Positions 24,441 through 34,553 of a stretch of DNA of 64,000 nt are shown piece by piece. Numbering within the stretch: the stretch's first letter is position 1; every line of letters starts with the position of its first letter. The notes under the pieces were generated by a model, which saw only the letters and a list, made by a program, of their open reading frames with translations, was not told the DNA's origin and ran no database searches. The position numbers and the translations under genes were made by a program. This stretch comes from Perognathus longimembris pacificus (Eukaryota; Chordata; Mammalia; Rodentia; Heteromyidae), in assembly GCF_023159225.1 (NCBI RefSeq), contig NC_063171.1:11174826-11238825 (forward strand), written 5' to 3'.

Positions 24441-24586
24441 CACAATAGCACCTATAAGAAAAGAAACATTGAATTTTTTATTAAATATTTGAATGTGTAT
24501 TAGGTCCTCTACCCACCCAAATCTTAGGAAACATTAAACACTTCCAAAGATCTTAGAAGGCTGGAAGATTGAGAGTTCAAGAGCAG

Positions 24587-24590
<4 letters not shown>

Positions 24591-24622
<32 letters not shown>

Positions 24623-24811
24623 CCAGTCCTGGGCCTTGCACTCAGGGCCTGAGCACTGTCCCTGGCTTCGTTTTGCTCAAGGCTAGCACTCTGCCACTTG
24701 AGCCACAGCGCCACTTCTGGCCATTTTCTGTATATGTGGTGCTGGGGAATCAAACCCAGGGCCTCATGTATACGAAGCAAGCTCTCTTGCCACTAGGCCA
24801 TATCCCCAGCC
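24591..24811 (-). repeat. Dimeric ID-like SINE, antisense
   Basis: A 30-base T run (the A tail) precedes AGCCAGTCCTGGGCCTTGCA (end of right half). The ID-like half follows and ends TAGGCCATATCCCCAGCC. A perfect 13-bp TSD, CAAGAGCAGTCTT, flanks it at 24578-24590 and 24812-24824. The long pure tail and exact TSD suggest a young insertion. Confidence 0.93.
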
Positions 24812-25091
24812 CAAGAGCAGTCTTCAATACATACATATTGAATTCCATGCCTTTCTAGAGTACCCAGCAAAACCGTCTCAGGAAAATGCTAACAATTATA
24901 CACATACTTTATAATGGTATAAATCTAGAAATTAAAACATGGAAAGTTGAAGGTTCTCTCTTTAAATAAGTATTATGTCAAGGAAATGCAAAATCTACAG
25001 AATCCCTAAAAATAGTAATAATAAAGAGACAATATAGTTATAGCAGAGTAAAAATAAATGTATTATGTATTTAATTAAAAACATAGAGATA

Positions 25092-25531
25092 GAAATGAAC
25101 TCCATGTTATGGAAACAATTGTTATATCACAGTTGTAACTACTTTCAACGTCCTATGTGTATGTGTAGTTTCTATTATTGATGATGTTCTTGTATCACCT
25201 TCCTATGGTTGTACCTACACTATCTCTGTAATCTTATCTGAGTATATTGGAAACCGTGTTTACTGGTATTGGAAGTAGGAAATTCAAAGGGAATACCAAA
25301 TTTGAGAGACACAGGGTGAAAAAAGAGAAATAACTACAAAAGCAATACTTGCAAAACTGTTTGATGTAAGTGAACTGAACACCGGGGGGGGGGGGGGAGG
25401 GAAAGGGGGGGAGGGAGGGGGCATGAGGGACAAGGTAACAAACAGTACAAGAAATGTATCCAATGCCTAACGTATGAAACTGTAACCTCTCTGTACATCA
25501 GTTTGATAATAAAAATTTGAAAAAAATAAAT
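25092..25531 (+). mobile_element. 5'-truncated L1: 3'UTR only
   Basis: Begins GAAATGAACTCCATGTTATG and runs to the A-rich tail. The perfect 15-bp TSD AAAAACATAGAGATA lies at 25077-25091 and 25532-25546. It contains an unusually pure G run at 25383-25397 in the polypurine tract. No coding sequence. Confidence 0.93.
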
Positions 25532-25546
25532 AAAAACATAGAGATA

Positions 25547-26385
25547 AACTACTCTGTAGAAACATGGAATGTACTAATATAAAGGAAAGTAGGAACTAAG
25601 AAATTAAGAAACAAACATGTAGAACTAATTCATAAATCAGAACACTATGCCTTGGCAAAAATAGGACTTTCTCAAGTAAGGCTGATATGTGTTGGGAGAG
25701 AGAGAGAAAAGAAGAAAGTTGAGAGAGTTCATTAAGCAGAGGCAGCAAGAGAAAGAAAGCCTCCAATGATTATCAGGGATCAAAAAGCATTCCTCTATTT
25801 GCCACCATTTCTAATGTGCAGTTCCAAACTAAATTATTTCTCCCTCTCTAGAATATTAAGAGGAATTTTTTCTGTTCCTGTTCTTCCCCCTCCCCTCTCC
25901 CCACTCACAAGCAATGCATGCCCCCTCCCTTTCTCAGAGGACATCTCTCAAATGGCAATCTTATCTCCATTATTTCATTGGAAAACAAATTGTATTTCCC
26001 TCTTGTGTACAAAGAAACCATTCATTGAATGCATATCACAGGCCAAACTTGACATAAAGGCTTTACAGACCAGATATGATAAAATCATACCAAAACTGTC
26101 TTTTCTATGAGCAAATTTGTTTCATTGTAGGTAAAGAAACTGAAGCTTGTAGAATCTCAGTAGCTTTTCCATTACACAGATGGTAATTCAAGACTGTGCT
26201 CGGTAGTTAAGTTCTTTTCATGATTCTCTACTGCATCTCCATGGATATTAGAGAAAACAAACAGCAGTGCAATCTGAATGGTACAAGGACTCACTAGGGA
26301 AGACAAAGTTTGAGATTCCATTAAGTAGGAAGGCAAAAGGATGACTATCACATTCACTCTCCTGTAGCAGGGTAATTTTTGTGCA
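25547..26385. other. No recognised gene or repeat
   Basis: Unassigned. A GA-rich patch lies near 25696-25760. A 114-codon frame at 25766-26110 has no recognised domain and no sign of a true start or splice context. Confidence 0.45.
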
Positions 26386-26404
26386 AAAAGAAAACTGATT
26401 CATT

Positions 26405-27247
26405 ATTCCCTATGAGTGAAACTATAGAGTCCATATTTCTTTAGGTCTGGCTCACTTAGTAAGATTTTTTTTTTACAAGTTCATTTCCTTACGAATGAGG
26501 CCATGTCATTCTTTCTGATAGAGACATAGAATTACATAGTGTATATGTACCACATTTTCTTGATCCACTCATCTACTGAGGGGCATCTGGGTTGGTTCCA
26601 TATTTTAACAATGACAAATTGTGCTGCAATGATCATTGTTGTGCTGGTGGCTTTCGTATGGTCTTGCTTGTAATCTTTTGGGTAGATGTCTGAAAGTGGG
26701 GCTGCTGGGTGGTAGGGAAGCTCTGTGTTTAGCCTTTTTAGGAACCTCCACACTGCTTTCCAGAGTAGTTAAACCAGTTTACATTCACTCCAACAATGTA
26801 GTAGGGTATGGGAACAAGTGGTATGTCACTGTTGTAGTTATTTTCAACATACCATGTGAAAACATGCCTCCCCTTTTTTTTCCTCGTATTCCCTTTCTGT
26901 GGTTTTACCCCTGCTATCACTGTAACTGATTTTAGTACCCTGGATACTGTATATACAAGCATTGCAACTAGGGAAGGGAAAAGGAATACCAAAATCCAGA
27001 GACAAAGGATAAAAAGACAAACAATTTCAACAGGAATACTTACAAAACCATGTGGTATAAACCATCTCTATAACTCTTGGGGGTGGGGGGGAGAGAGAAA
27101 TGGGGAAGGGGGAGGAGGGGCAAATGAGCAAGGAGATAACAAGTTGTATAAGTGGATAAGAAATGTACTCACTGTGTTACAAATGAAACTATAACCTCTG
27201 TGTACTTCACCTTGACAGTAGAGAAGAAAAAATAAATTAAATAAAAT
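26405..27247 (+). mobile_element. L1 3' end with 5' inversion (twin priming)
   Basis: Two pieces of one L1 lie head to head. Bases 26405 to about 26808 are the ORF2 end in antisense, and from about 26809 to 27247 the 3'UTR runs in sense. Direct repeats flank the whole: AAAAAGAAAACTGATTCATT at the left (about 26386-26404) and a near-identical 20-mer at 27249-27268. The inverted piece ends near the ORF2 stop, and the sense piece begins about 90 bases further into the 3'UTR, so a little was lost at the joint. Confidence 0.88.
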
Positions 27248-27319
27248 AAAAAGGAAAACTAATTTATTCTCAGTATTTATATATTCTATTTTTCTTTTTT
27301 AGGGATGGGGTGAAATACA

Positions 27320-27695
27320 TCCATGCAATTGTTTGGATCTTGAATTCCCCATGTATTAAATAAAGACCTAGTTAATAGCCTGTGGGGCTATTTGGACATA
27401 GGGAAGCTTTAAGTGTGGGCCCCTAATGGAAGGAGGTTAAGTTATTGAAGGTGTACCTTGAAGTGGATTTGAGACCCTGGTCTTTCTCTCTGTCTTTCTT
27501 TTCCTGGAGTTACGTGGTGAAGTTTTTGCTATATGCTCCTGCAATGATGTACTGTGCTGCCACAGGTCCAAAGCAGTAAGTTCAAGTGACTGGGAGATAA
27601 AGACTTTGAAACCATGAACTATAACCAACCCTTTTGGCCTTATGGAAGTTGTTTACAACAGGTATTTTGTCACAGTGACAGAGAACTAACGCAAT
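27320..27695 (+). mobile_element. MaLR-type LTR
   Basis: Blocks in MaLR order: TTGTTTGGATCTTGAATTCC, a GTGGGCCCCTAATGGAAGGA block, GAAACCATGAACTATAACCA and the end GGTATTTTGTCACAGTGACA followed by GAGAACTAACGCA. The 3' blocks are typical of rodent MT/ORR1 relatives. Subtype unassigned. Confidence 0.72.
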
Positions 27696-28027
27696 CCATA
27701 CGCAACTTTTGAATGCTATCATTCTCAGAAAGGTGAGCAGGTAGTAACCAAATATTCTGAAGCTCCAAATGCTTCTAAATCCTCTCAAAACAATGGCAAC
27801 AACAAAAATTAATCAGAACAGAGTAGTTTTGTACTTACCTTTAGGTCTCATGCTGTTCCTCATTTTTGGCTATGATTACAGCCGTAGTAGCTTTTTCCAC
27901 TCACAGAGTAAAAGCCTATTGAAAACACAGTGCCTCTAGATATGTTATCAAGGGGAAAAAAAACTTGTATTAGTAGCATTGATCATTCACTTCATTGCTT
28001 GTGTGAAGTCTACAGGAAAAAAATTGA

Positions 28028-28240
28028 GAGCCTAGTGGTAGTGAGTGCTTGCCTCGTATACGTGAAGCCCTGTGTTAGATTCCTCAGCACCACATATATA
28101 GAAAAAGCAAGAAGTGGCACTGTGGCTCAAGCGGTAGAGTGCTAGCATTGAGTAAAAAAAAAAAAAAGAAAGAAAGAAAGAAGAAGCCAGGGACAGTGCT
28201 CAGGCCCTGAGTTCAAGCCCCAGGACTGGCCAAAAAAAAA
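28028..28240 (+). repeat. Dimeric ID-like SINE with internal A expansion
   Basis: Left half has GAGCCTAGTGGTAGTGAGTG and CCTCAGCACCACATATATAG. The right half GGCACTGTGGCTCAAGCGGT is interrupted by an A/AAAG run at 28156-28186, exactly where other copies read GAGCAAAAAGAAGCCAGGG. It ends CCCCAGGACTGGCC plus A tail. The inner A run looks like slippage in the AAAAAG segment. Confidence 0.85.
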
Positions 28241-28866
28241 TTGAAAATTAATACACTCTCCCAAATTATATTATCTCTAAATAGTGAAAGGAGACTGGCT
28301 TTCAGTTTTCTTCATTTTACTTATTATATTTCCTACAATAAACTTGTTTCTTTTGAACAATGACACTTTTATTGGGCTTTTGACTTTTCTCTGTTTAAGA
28401 AAGAAGGAGATGATGTAAGCTAGCATCTTTCTACCTTGGCTAAGAAGACTTTTAAAGAATTTGGCTGCTTAGGAAAGGTAAAAAGAAATACTTTCTATTC
28501 TTCTATAGTTTGCATTCTGACTCAGAGAAGGACATAAAAATGTTAACTTGTACCCTGGCTTAGGGGTGTCATTTTCATTGCTGAAGTTCTTTCATGGATT
28601 GTGAACTTAGAAATGACTTCAGTACTACAAACATTATTGATAGGAAGAAATCTGACCCATGATAGATAATGGAAAACAAAGAGCACATCAGGAAACACAG
28701 TGACCTTTTCAGAAACCTACGATTTATTGCTGTGAACCAGATCCCACTCTGCTCACCAAACTCCCTTATGCAATTAGAACTGAAAATGACTTGTTTAGGA
28801 AAACTCAAGGGAAACAAGAGGTACTCCAAGATGGTATTGGCTACAAAGAATTTAAAATAATAATGA

Positions 28867-28952
28867 TGGTTGGAGTGTAGCTCAGTGGTAGAGCTTTTGC
28901 TTAGCATGTGACAGGCCTTGTGTTCAATTCCCAGTACTGAAAAAAAAATTTT
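28867..28952 (+). repeat. ID element monomer
   Basis: GGTTGGAGTGTAGCTCAGTG gives the A box, GGCCTTGTGTTCAATTCCCA the B box, then CAGTACTG and an A run. This is the classical monomeric rodent ID layout without the right half. It is a SINE and not a tRNA gene: the acceptor stem is not formed. Confidence 0.85.
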
Positions 28953-29084
28953 TAAGTGACAAAACACGATAAAGTGTGTCTGTTTTTATTACACACATAT
29001 GCACAGTCACACACACAGAATTTTCTTTCAGTAGTTGAACAAAGGAGTTGCCATTCAACAGAGCAGTTTATGAATGCAGTGCCT

Positions 29085-29450
29085 CATGATGAATATCACT
29101 ATTTTAACATTCTTACCCACCCCTCCCACCCTACTCCTTCCCTTACTTTTCTTAATTTTTAGATTGTGTATTGAAATTGTTGCCATTTAACAAAGCAAAT
29201 TACGTAGATACATCTTGACCCATGTCATCCCTTCAACATCTTCATGTCCCCTTCAACTCATCTTTTCTCTTATTTTTCTCTTACCTGAATTATACTCATT
29301 CTTCTTCCCCTTTCCTTTCCCCCCTGCCCTTGCAAGTATCCATTTCCAAGTACTTATTTTGTTAGGCTTTTATTTAGACTGTCTAAAGAGTTATATTATC
29401 TTCACTTTCCAGAGATTCTATTATACTTCAGTTAATTCATTTATAAATGT
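29085..29450 (-). mobile_element. Old L1 3'UTR, antisense
   Basis: Shares with 9556-10080 and 48795-49300 the blocks GCCATTTAACAAAGCAAATT and ATCTTGACCCATGTCATCCC, then the pyrimidine-rich text and CTTCAGTTAATTCATTTATA. It is therefore another member of the older L1 subfamily, antisense. Confidence 0.65.
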
Positions 29451-30935
29451 TTGAGTGCCACCCAGTGTTTGTTTTATGTACCAGTGTGCATCAGTGCCCA
29501 CCCTGACCATAATGCTTGCTGGGCAAAATAGACCCCTCATGGAGAAACTGATGTCTAAAAAGACAAATTTCTTCGTCAGTCTTGACCCAAAGATCACAAA
29601 AGCTTTTCACCTTAATTGGATTCTAGCATCATTTTGCTTTGTCTTCTTTTAAAATCATTTGGGTACTAATTTTCACATTTTCCTCCACTTAACAGATCTT
29701 CTCTTATTCTTCATGTCCGTGCATTGGGAGGAAATGCATGTAGAACACCCTCCTTATTCACAGATTTATTTCATATAGTTTTGACCAGGAATTGTAAAAA
29801 ATAATAAAGTTTTTTTTAATTAAGGAAATTTCAACAGCAAAAACATTTAGATTTCTGTATGCATATGATGGACCTCATATGTTGAGAAACTCAGTCAATT
29901 CCTCATTATGGTTAACTGTGTTTAAAATATTGTATGATCTTCTGAGTGCTTTTCTGCATATAATTTTTGATAATATGCCTCTTCCAAAACAAACTGTGTC
30001 AAAAACTAAGGCAAAAGCCAATGTGCTTAATTTCTGACAATGTAAACAATTGATATAAGCAATTGATATGTTAAAATATGGTATGCCTTAGTAGAATTTG
30101 ATGATGTTATGGGAAAACTGAAGCAAGTATTCACAATAGAGCACTGAACTCTGCATGCTGAGCATGCACAGATATTCCTCAAGAGCCGTACCCTTGTGAT
30201 CTGTGAGTGTCAAGACTCTATTCTTTTAACGGGAAATAAAAATCAATGGATAACCTGGGTCCTAAGACCTTGATGAGGAACAGATTTCAAAAGCAGACAT
30301 TATCTTTCTTTCATTAGTCCAATATTTATATTAACTAGACTTTACAATCATACTGCTTGTCTTTATTTGCCCACCAAATTTCCTCAATTCTTTGAAAAAG
30401 CAGTTTCTTATATGACTTCTGCATTTACATACAAATATTCTGAAATGTGAGGACTTGATTCCTTAAGAGCAAGTACCTGAGATTAATTTTATGTCACATT
30501 TTCTGTATGTTATGTTCCAGATGTCAAGATATTTTTAGACCATTGTGTTATGTGAATTATATAAGGTTGATATTGCAAGGCTAAGGATTTTGTCACTACT
30601 CTGGTGGTGTAAGGTTAATAGGCCTCCTGATGTCAAAGGACTTGAAATGTCTTCAAAACTGCTCCCCATTTTCATTCAGGTTGTATTTTTAGATTTGAAA
30701 TTCTATACACATAAGGTTCAATCCCAGTTTTAGGGGAAACACCAAGAGTAACAATTCCATTATTACAATCTCATTGTTCTAGTTCAACAGGATTGATCTC
30801 ATTTTAGGCACAATTAAATGGGGGTTGAAAAGAGAATATATATATATATATTTTTTTTCCAGAATATTGTTTTGCACATCAAACCCATTTCACTGTTTTA
30901 GTTTGTGAATAGTTTCTTTTTTCTTTCATTTATTT
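29451..30935. other. No recognised gene or repeat
   Basis: AT-rich unassigned sequence. A short TA run lies at 30837-30850. No exon-like features. Confidence 0.45.
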
Positions 30936-31064
30936 CCTTTCTTTTTATTCTTCCCTCCCTCCCTCCATTCCTTTCTTCTTTCCTTCCTTCTTTCTGCCCT
31001 CTTTCCTTCCTTCCCTTCCTTCCTTTCTTCCTTCCTCCCTTTCTTTCTTTCCTTTGTTCCTTCT
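30936..31064. repeat. Pyrimidine-rich TTCC/CTTT simple repeat
   Basis: Imperfect TTCC, CTTT and CCCT repeats. The tract directly precedes an antisense tRNA-like SINE, so it corresponds to that element's A-rich tail on the minus strand. Confidence 0.85.
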
Positions 31065-31117
31065 TATTTTTGAGGTACTAGAGTTTTAAATATAGGACTC
31101 GTGCTTGCGAGACAGTA
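31065..31117 (-). repeat. Old tRNA-like SINE piece cut by an LTR
   Basis: TTTTTGAGGTACTAGAGTTT and the following ATAGGACTCGTGCTTGCGAG read as an antisense tRNA-like half. It stops at the solo LTR and the rest of the composite SINE resumes at 31548. Confidence 0.5.
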
Positions 31118-31122
31118 GTATT

Positions 31123-31542
31123 TGTTAGGTCCATCTGGGGAAAATGGGGCCTCTTCCCCATTGTTTTTCCTGGGTGCACACATGGTTGCTTCCCTAGAAG
31201 CCCTCATCCAAGTATTTTTCATCCAGGTAACTGGCACCTGGAGACAGTGGGAGGTCCCACAGGCTCTGAGGTCTCCACTGCGGCCACACCTCCTCCTCAT
31301 CCTCTCCCCATACATAAGTTTCCATCATTACCAGTCTCCATCATCTCCATTTGCCCCTGGATGCCTTGAAGGCTTTCCCTTGCCCCCTGCACTTTTCCCC
31401 TCTTCCCTTTCCTTTCCCAACCTCTGCATCCCTTGCATCCTCTGCATGCCTCCATGTTGCACAGGCTGACAGCACACTCTTCCCCCAATAAACTTCTTTC
31501 CGCCTGACTCATGGGGCAGTCTCCTTTTGGCTGAACCTTACA
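31123..31542 (+). mobile_element. Solo LTR (about 420 bp)
   Basis: Starts TGTTAGG and ends CCTTACA, giving the TG...CA ends and short inverted repeats of an LTR. The 5-bp TSD GTATT lies at 31118-31122 and 31543-31547. AATAAA at 31487-31492 is followed by a short U5. No internal retroviral region is present, so it is a solo LTR left after LTR-LTR recombination. The 115-codon frame inside it is not a gene. Class unassigned; a 5-bp TSD does not decide it. Confidence 0.82.
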
Positions 31543-31547
31543 GTATT

Positions 31548-31830
31548 GATACTATTAATACACACACACCTCTAGCTCATTTTACTCTGGGCAGTTTTGA
31601 GGTAGGGTCTGATTTTTTGGTCCAGAGCAGCCTGAATTAGGATCTTCTATTTATGCTTTCTACCATAGCTTGAATGATAAGCCTGTGTCATCAAGCCCTG
31701 GTTTTTCTGTTGAGATGGAGATCTCGTAAATTTTTTGCCTAGACTTGTCAAGAGCTGTACTCCTCTTGATATCTGATTATAAAGTTGCCACGATTACAGG
31801 TATGAGCCAAGAGCATCAGCCATCTGATAA
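31548..31830 (-). repeat. Antisense B1-like modules of an old composite SINE
   Basis: Two B1-like units in antisense: about 31600-31700, with AGCTTGAATGATAAGCCTGT, and about 31710-31825, ending GCCACGATTACAGGTATGAG. The same tRNA-like plus two B1-like order recurs at 39160-39450, which supports a real old family. Confidence 0.6.
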
Positions 31831-31925
31831 GGTATATTTCTTAAAATAATTTCTTAAAATAGAGCCATCTCATGGTTGAAGAAAGTGAGGTATATTTATT
31901 AATGGGTACATACTGCAATAATAAG

Positions 31926-32034
31926 TTTTGTTTTGTTTTGTTTTTTGTCAGTCGTGGGTTTGAACTTTGGGCCTAGGTGTTGTCCCTGAGCTCTTCAGCT
32001 CAAAGCTAATGCTTTACCAATTTAGGCACTCATG
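31926..32034 (-). repeat. SINE right half alone, antisense
   Basis: Only the tRNA-like right module is present: T-rich tail, GTCAGTCGTGGGTTTGAACT and CAGCTCAAAGCTAATGCTTT. The repeat CTGCAATAATAAGT flanks it at about 31912-31925 and 32036-32049, so it inserted as this short piece. The GAGCTCTTCAGCTC form matches the right half of the B1-like composite rather than that of the ID-like dimer. Confidence 0.78.
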
Positions 32035-32153
32035 CTGCAATAATAAGTGTTAATTTTTCTTTACTTAAAATACCTAATAATCAATCAACTTTGTTTAATT
32101 TGACAAAAATGTTCATCATATGGCATCATTTTAAACTGATACAAAATCTAATG

Positions 32154-32235
32154 TGGGCTGTGGCCATAGCTTCATGGTAGAATACTACTGAGCATAGATA
32201 AGGTCCTAGGTTCTTTCTTCAACACCACAAATGAG
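32154..32235 (+). repeat. Degenerate ID-like SINE monomer
   Basis: GTGGGCTGTGGCCATAGCTT and TAGGTTCTTTCTTCAACACC are diverged A and B box regions. Low similarity. Confidence 0.55.
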
Positions 32236-32401
32236 GAATATTTATAATATGGGCATCATGAGTACCCTATTCTTTTTCAGACTTACTAAAAAATCTTTAA
32301 TAGACATTCCTTTAATTACTAATGCAGCCAGTTTACTGATCCCATATCAATAATAACCAGTATTGGAACACAAGATCTATTTCATTACTTCTTTTTTTTT
32401 T

Positions 32402-33085
32402 CAGGATACTTTGTTTGTTCCATTTATTATCAAAGTGAAGTCCAGAGGGGCTACAGTTTCATATGTAAGAGAGTGAGTACATTTCTTGTTCAGTCTGTTA
32501 CCTACTCCCTCATTCCCCCTCCCCTCCATTTCGCTCTCCCCCCATGAGTTGTACAGTTGGTTTATACCGAGTGGTTTTTGTAAGTATTGCTCTTGGTATC
32601 ATTTTCCTTTTTATCCTTTGTCTTGATTTTGATATTCCCTTTCCCTTCCCTAGTTCTAATACACACATATACAGTATCCAGGGTACTCAGATGAGTACAG
32701 TGATAGCAGGGGACAACCAAAGTAAGGGAATATGAGAATAACAAAAAACAAAAATGGTTTCACATGGCATGTTGAAAGTAATTACAACTATGATATAACA
32801 CTTGTTTCCATAACATGGAGTTCATTTCACTTAGCATCATCTTATGTGTTCATAAGGGCTAATAGCTATTGGGCTATTGTTATCTTCTACTATGACTATC
32901 TAGCATACACGTGTGCTAATTATTCCCTATGAGGGAAACCATAGAGTCCATTTTTCTTTGGGTCTGGCTCACTTTGCTTTGTATAATTCTTCCAAGTCCT
33001 TCCATTTCCTTGCAAATGGGGCAATGTCATTCTTTCCGATAGAGGCATAGCATTCCATTGTGTATGTGTACCATATTCTTCCAGC
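32402..33085 (-). mobile_element. 5'-truncated L1: ORF2 end plus 3'UTR, antisense
   Basis: Reads in reverse complement as the L1 tail, C-rich (antisense G) tract near 32510-32550, the 3'UTR and the last part of ORF2, stopping at the equivalent of GTACACATACACAATGGAAT. Coding frame is lost. No clear TSD seen. Confidence 0.88.
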
Positions 33086-34410
33086 ACTCAAAGTCATTTC
33101 CATTTTGGGAAAATATTTCAATTCTAAACATATTTTAACATATTGTCTTAAATCATGATTAATGTATCTCCACTACTTTCATAAATGTTACTGAGAATCG
33201 TTTCTAGGATACACCAAAAAAGTTCACCATATAGATTTTCCTTTAAGCCACGATGGTAGCAAATTTCCTCCCAATATCTATTTTATCATAGAATAAAAGA
33301 CCCTAGAATAAAAGACTACTTTCCTAGGGTCTTTATAGGATGTAATATTCGGACTAAAGGCATACTACAGGAGCATAAATGTAGTGAGAGGTTTCTAAGA
33401 AATATCCTTGAGCATACAGGCACTAAGAAAGTACCTTTTTGTCTGTTAGTCTCATCTGGGAGGTTTACTCTTCCCCCTTTGGCCTTCCTTCCTCCCCCTT
33501 TCAGTCTGCAGCACAGGTGTGATGGCTGGAGCCCTCATAGTCATCATGAACCCTTACATGACCATAAAGAAAAAATTGTACATGGTAGAGAGGATGGAGC
33601 AAAGGAAACAAGTTCTCTGATGATTACGAGGCTGTTCTGTCAACCCTGGATTTCATATGCAAAGACGTCTTTTATGAAACTCTGAGATATTGTGGGGGCA
33701 AAGCTGGGAGACAGGGAAGCTGCAAGTACGTGCAGGCTAGCCCTACCATAACAAATACAATCACAAATCACCAAACACACCTCCCAACCTCACCCACCAC
33801 AGAAGAAGTATACTAATGAGTTAAGCCCATGAAGTCCTCATGCCAGGATCTGGAAAACAAAATTAGACAATCAGAATATGATAAATCCAGAAAGGAAAAC
33901 TGATGGACGAAGAGAGAAAGGACAGGCACCAAACCAAGAGACAAAGGCTCCTCTGGATGTGCTTAGCTTGGTGCTTCCAGACTAGCCCATTGACTGACAA
34001 CTAAACACTGTGGACAAAATGGTGATTTTTTTTCTTTTTGTTGTTGTTTGTTCCCCAAACTGATTGTTTGAACATCTCTGAAATATATGAAAAATGACAT
34101 TTTTTAAAAAGTAGAGTTTCAGAAGAGGAAGGCATTCTATAAAGAAAGTCACATAACTGGGCCATTATTACCCTCCTTATAACTGTTACCTTGTAACTGT
34201 TGGTTGTAAAGTCAGATGCAGAAGCCACAGCATCAAGAACTAGATCTGTGGCAGCTAATGACAGTGTGAATGTGAGTTAAAGTTCTCTAATAGAGAGAAT
34301 TAAGATTCATGTCCTCTGGAAAGAAGCCTAGGAAAACCTCTTACAACTTTCATTGAAACTCCAAAAAGCTATTCCTGGAAATGTAACAACCCTCACAGGG
34401 AATGATGTCT
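33086..34410. other. No recognised gene; one hairpin
   Basis: Unassigned sequence. A perfect 11-bp inverted repeat, AAAGACCCTAG / CTAGGGTCTTT, lies at 33296-33306 and 33324-33334. Confidence 0.45.
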
Positions 34411-34464
34411 AGGTTATTTATTTATTTTTCTTCTAAAAGAAATTCAATATTTATATCAATATAT

Positions 34465-34553
34465 AACCCTCCCTCCCTACATTCTTTCCTTTAATCCCTC
34501 CCTCCCACCCACCCTTCCTCCTTCCCTTCCTCCCTCGGTCCCTCCCTCTATGA
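34465..34553. repeat. CCCT/CTTCC pyrimidine-rich tract
   Basis: Imperfect CCCT and TTCC repeats in otherwise unassigned sequence. Confidence 0.8.

Noticed and set aside
28867..28952. tRNA gene
   Set aside because: A and B boxes are present, but there is no closed acceptor stem, and an A tail follows: it is an ID SINE. The same holds for the other tRNA-like SINEs.
31122..31469. 115-codon plus-strand open frame
   Set aside because: It lies within the solo LTR at 31123-31542. Solo LTRs have no genes and the Pro/Ser/Leu-rich translation has no motif.
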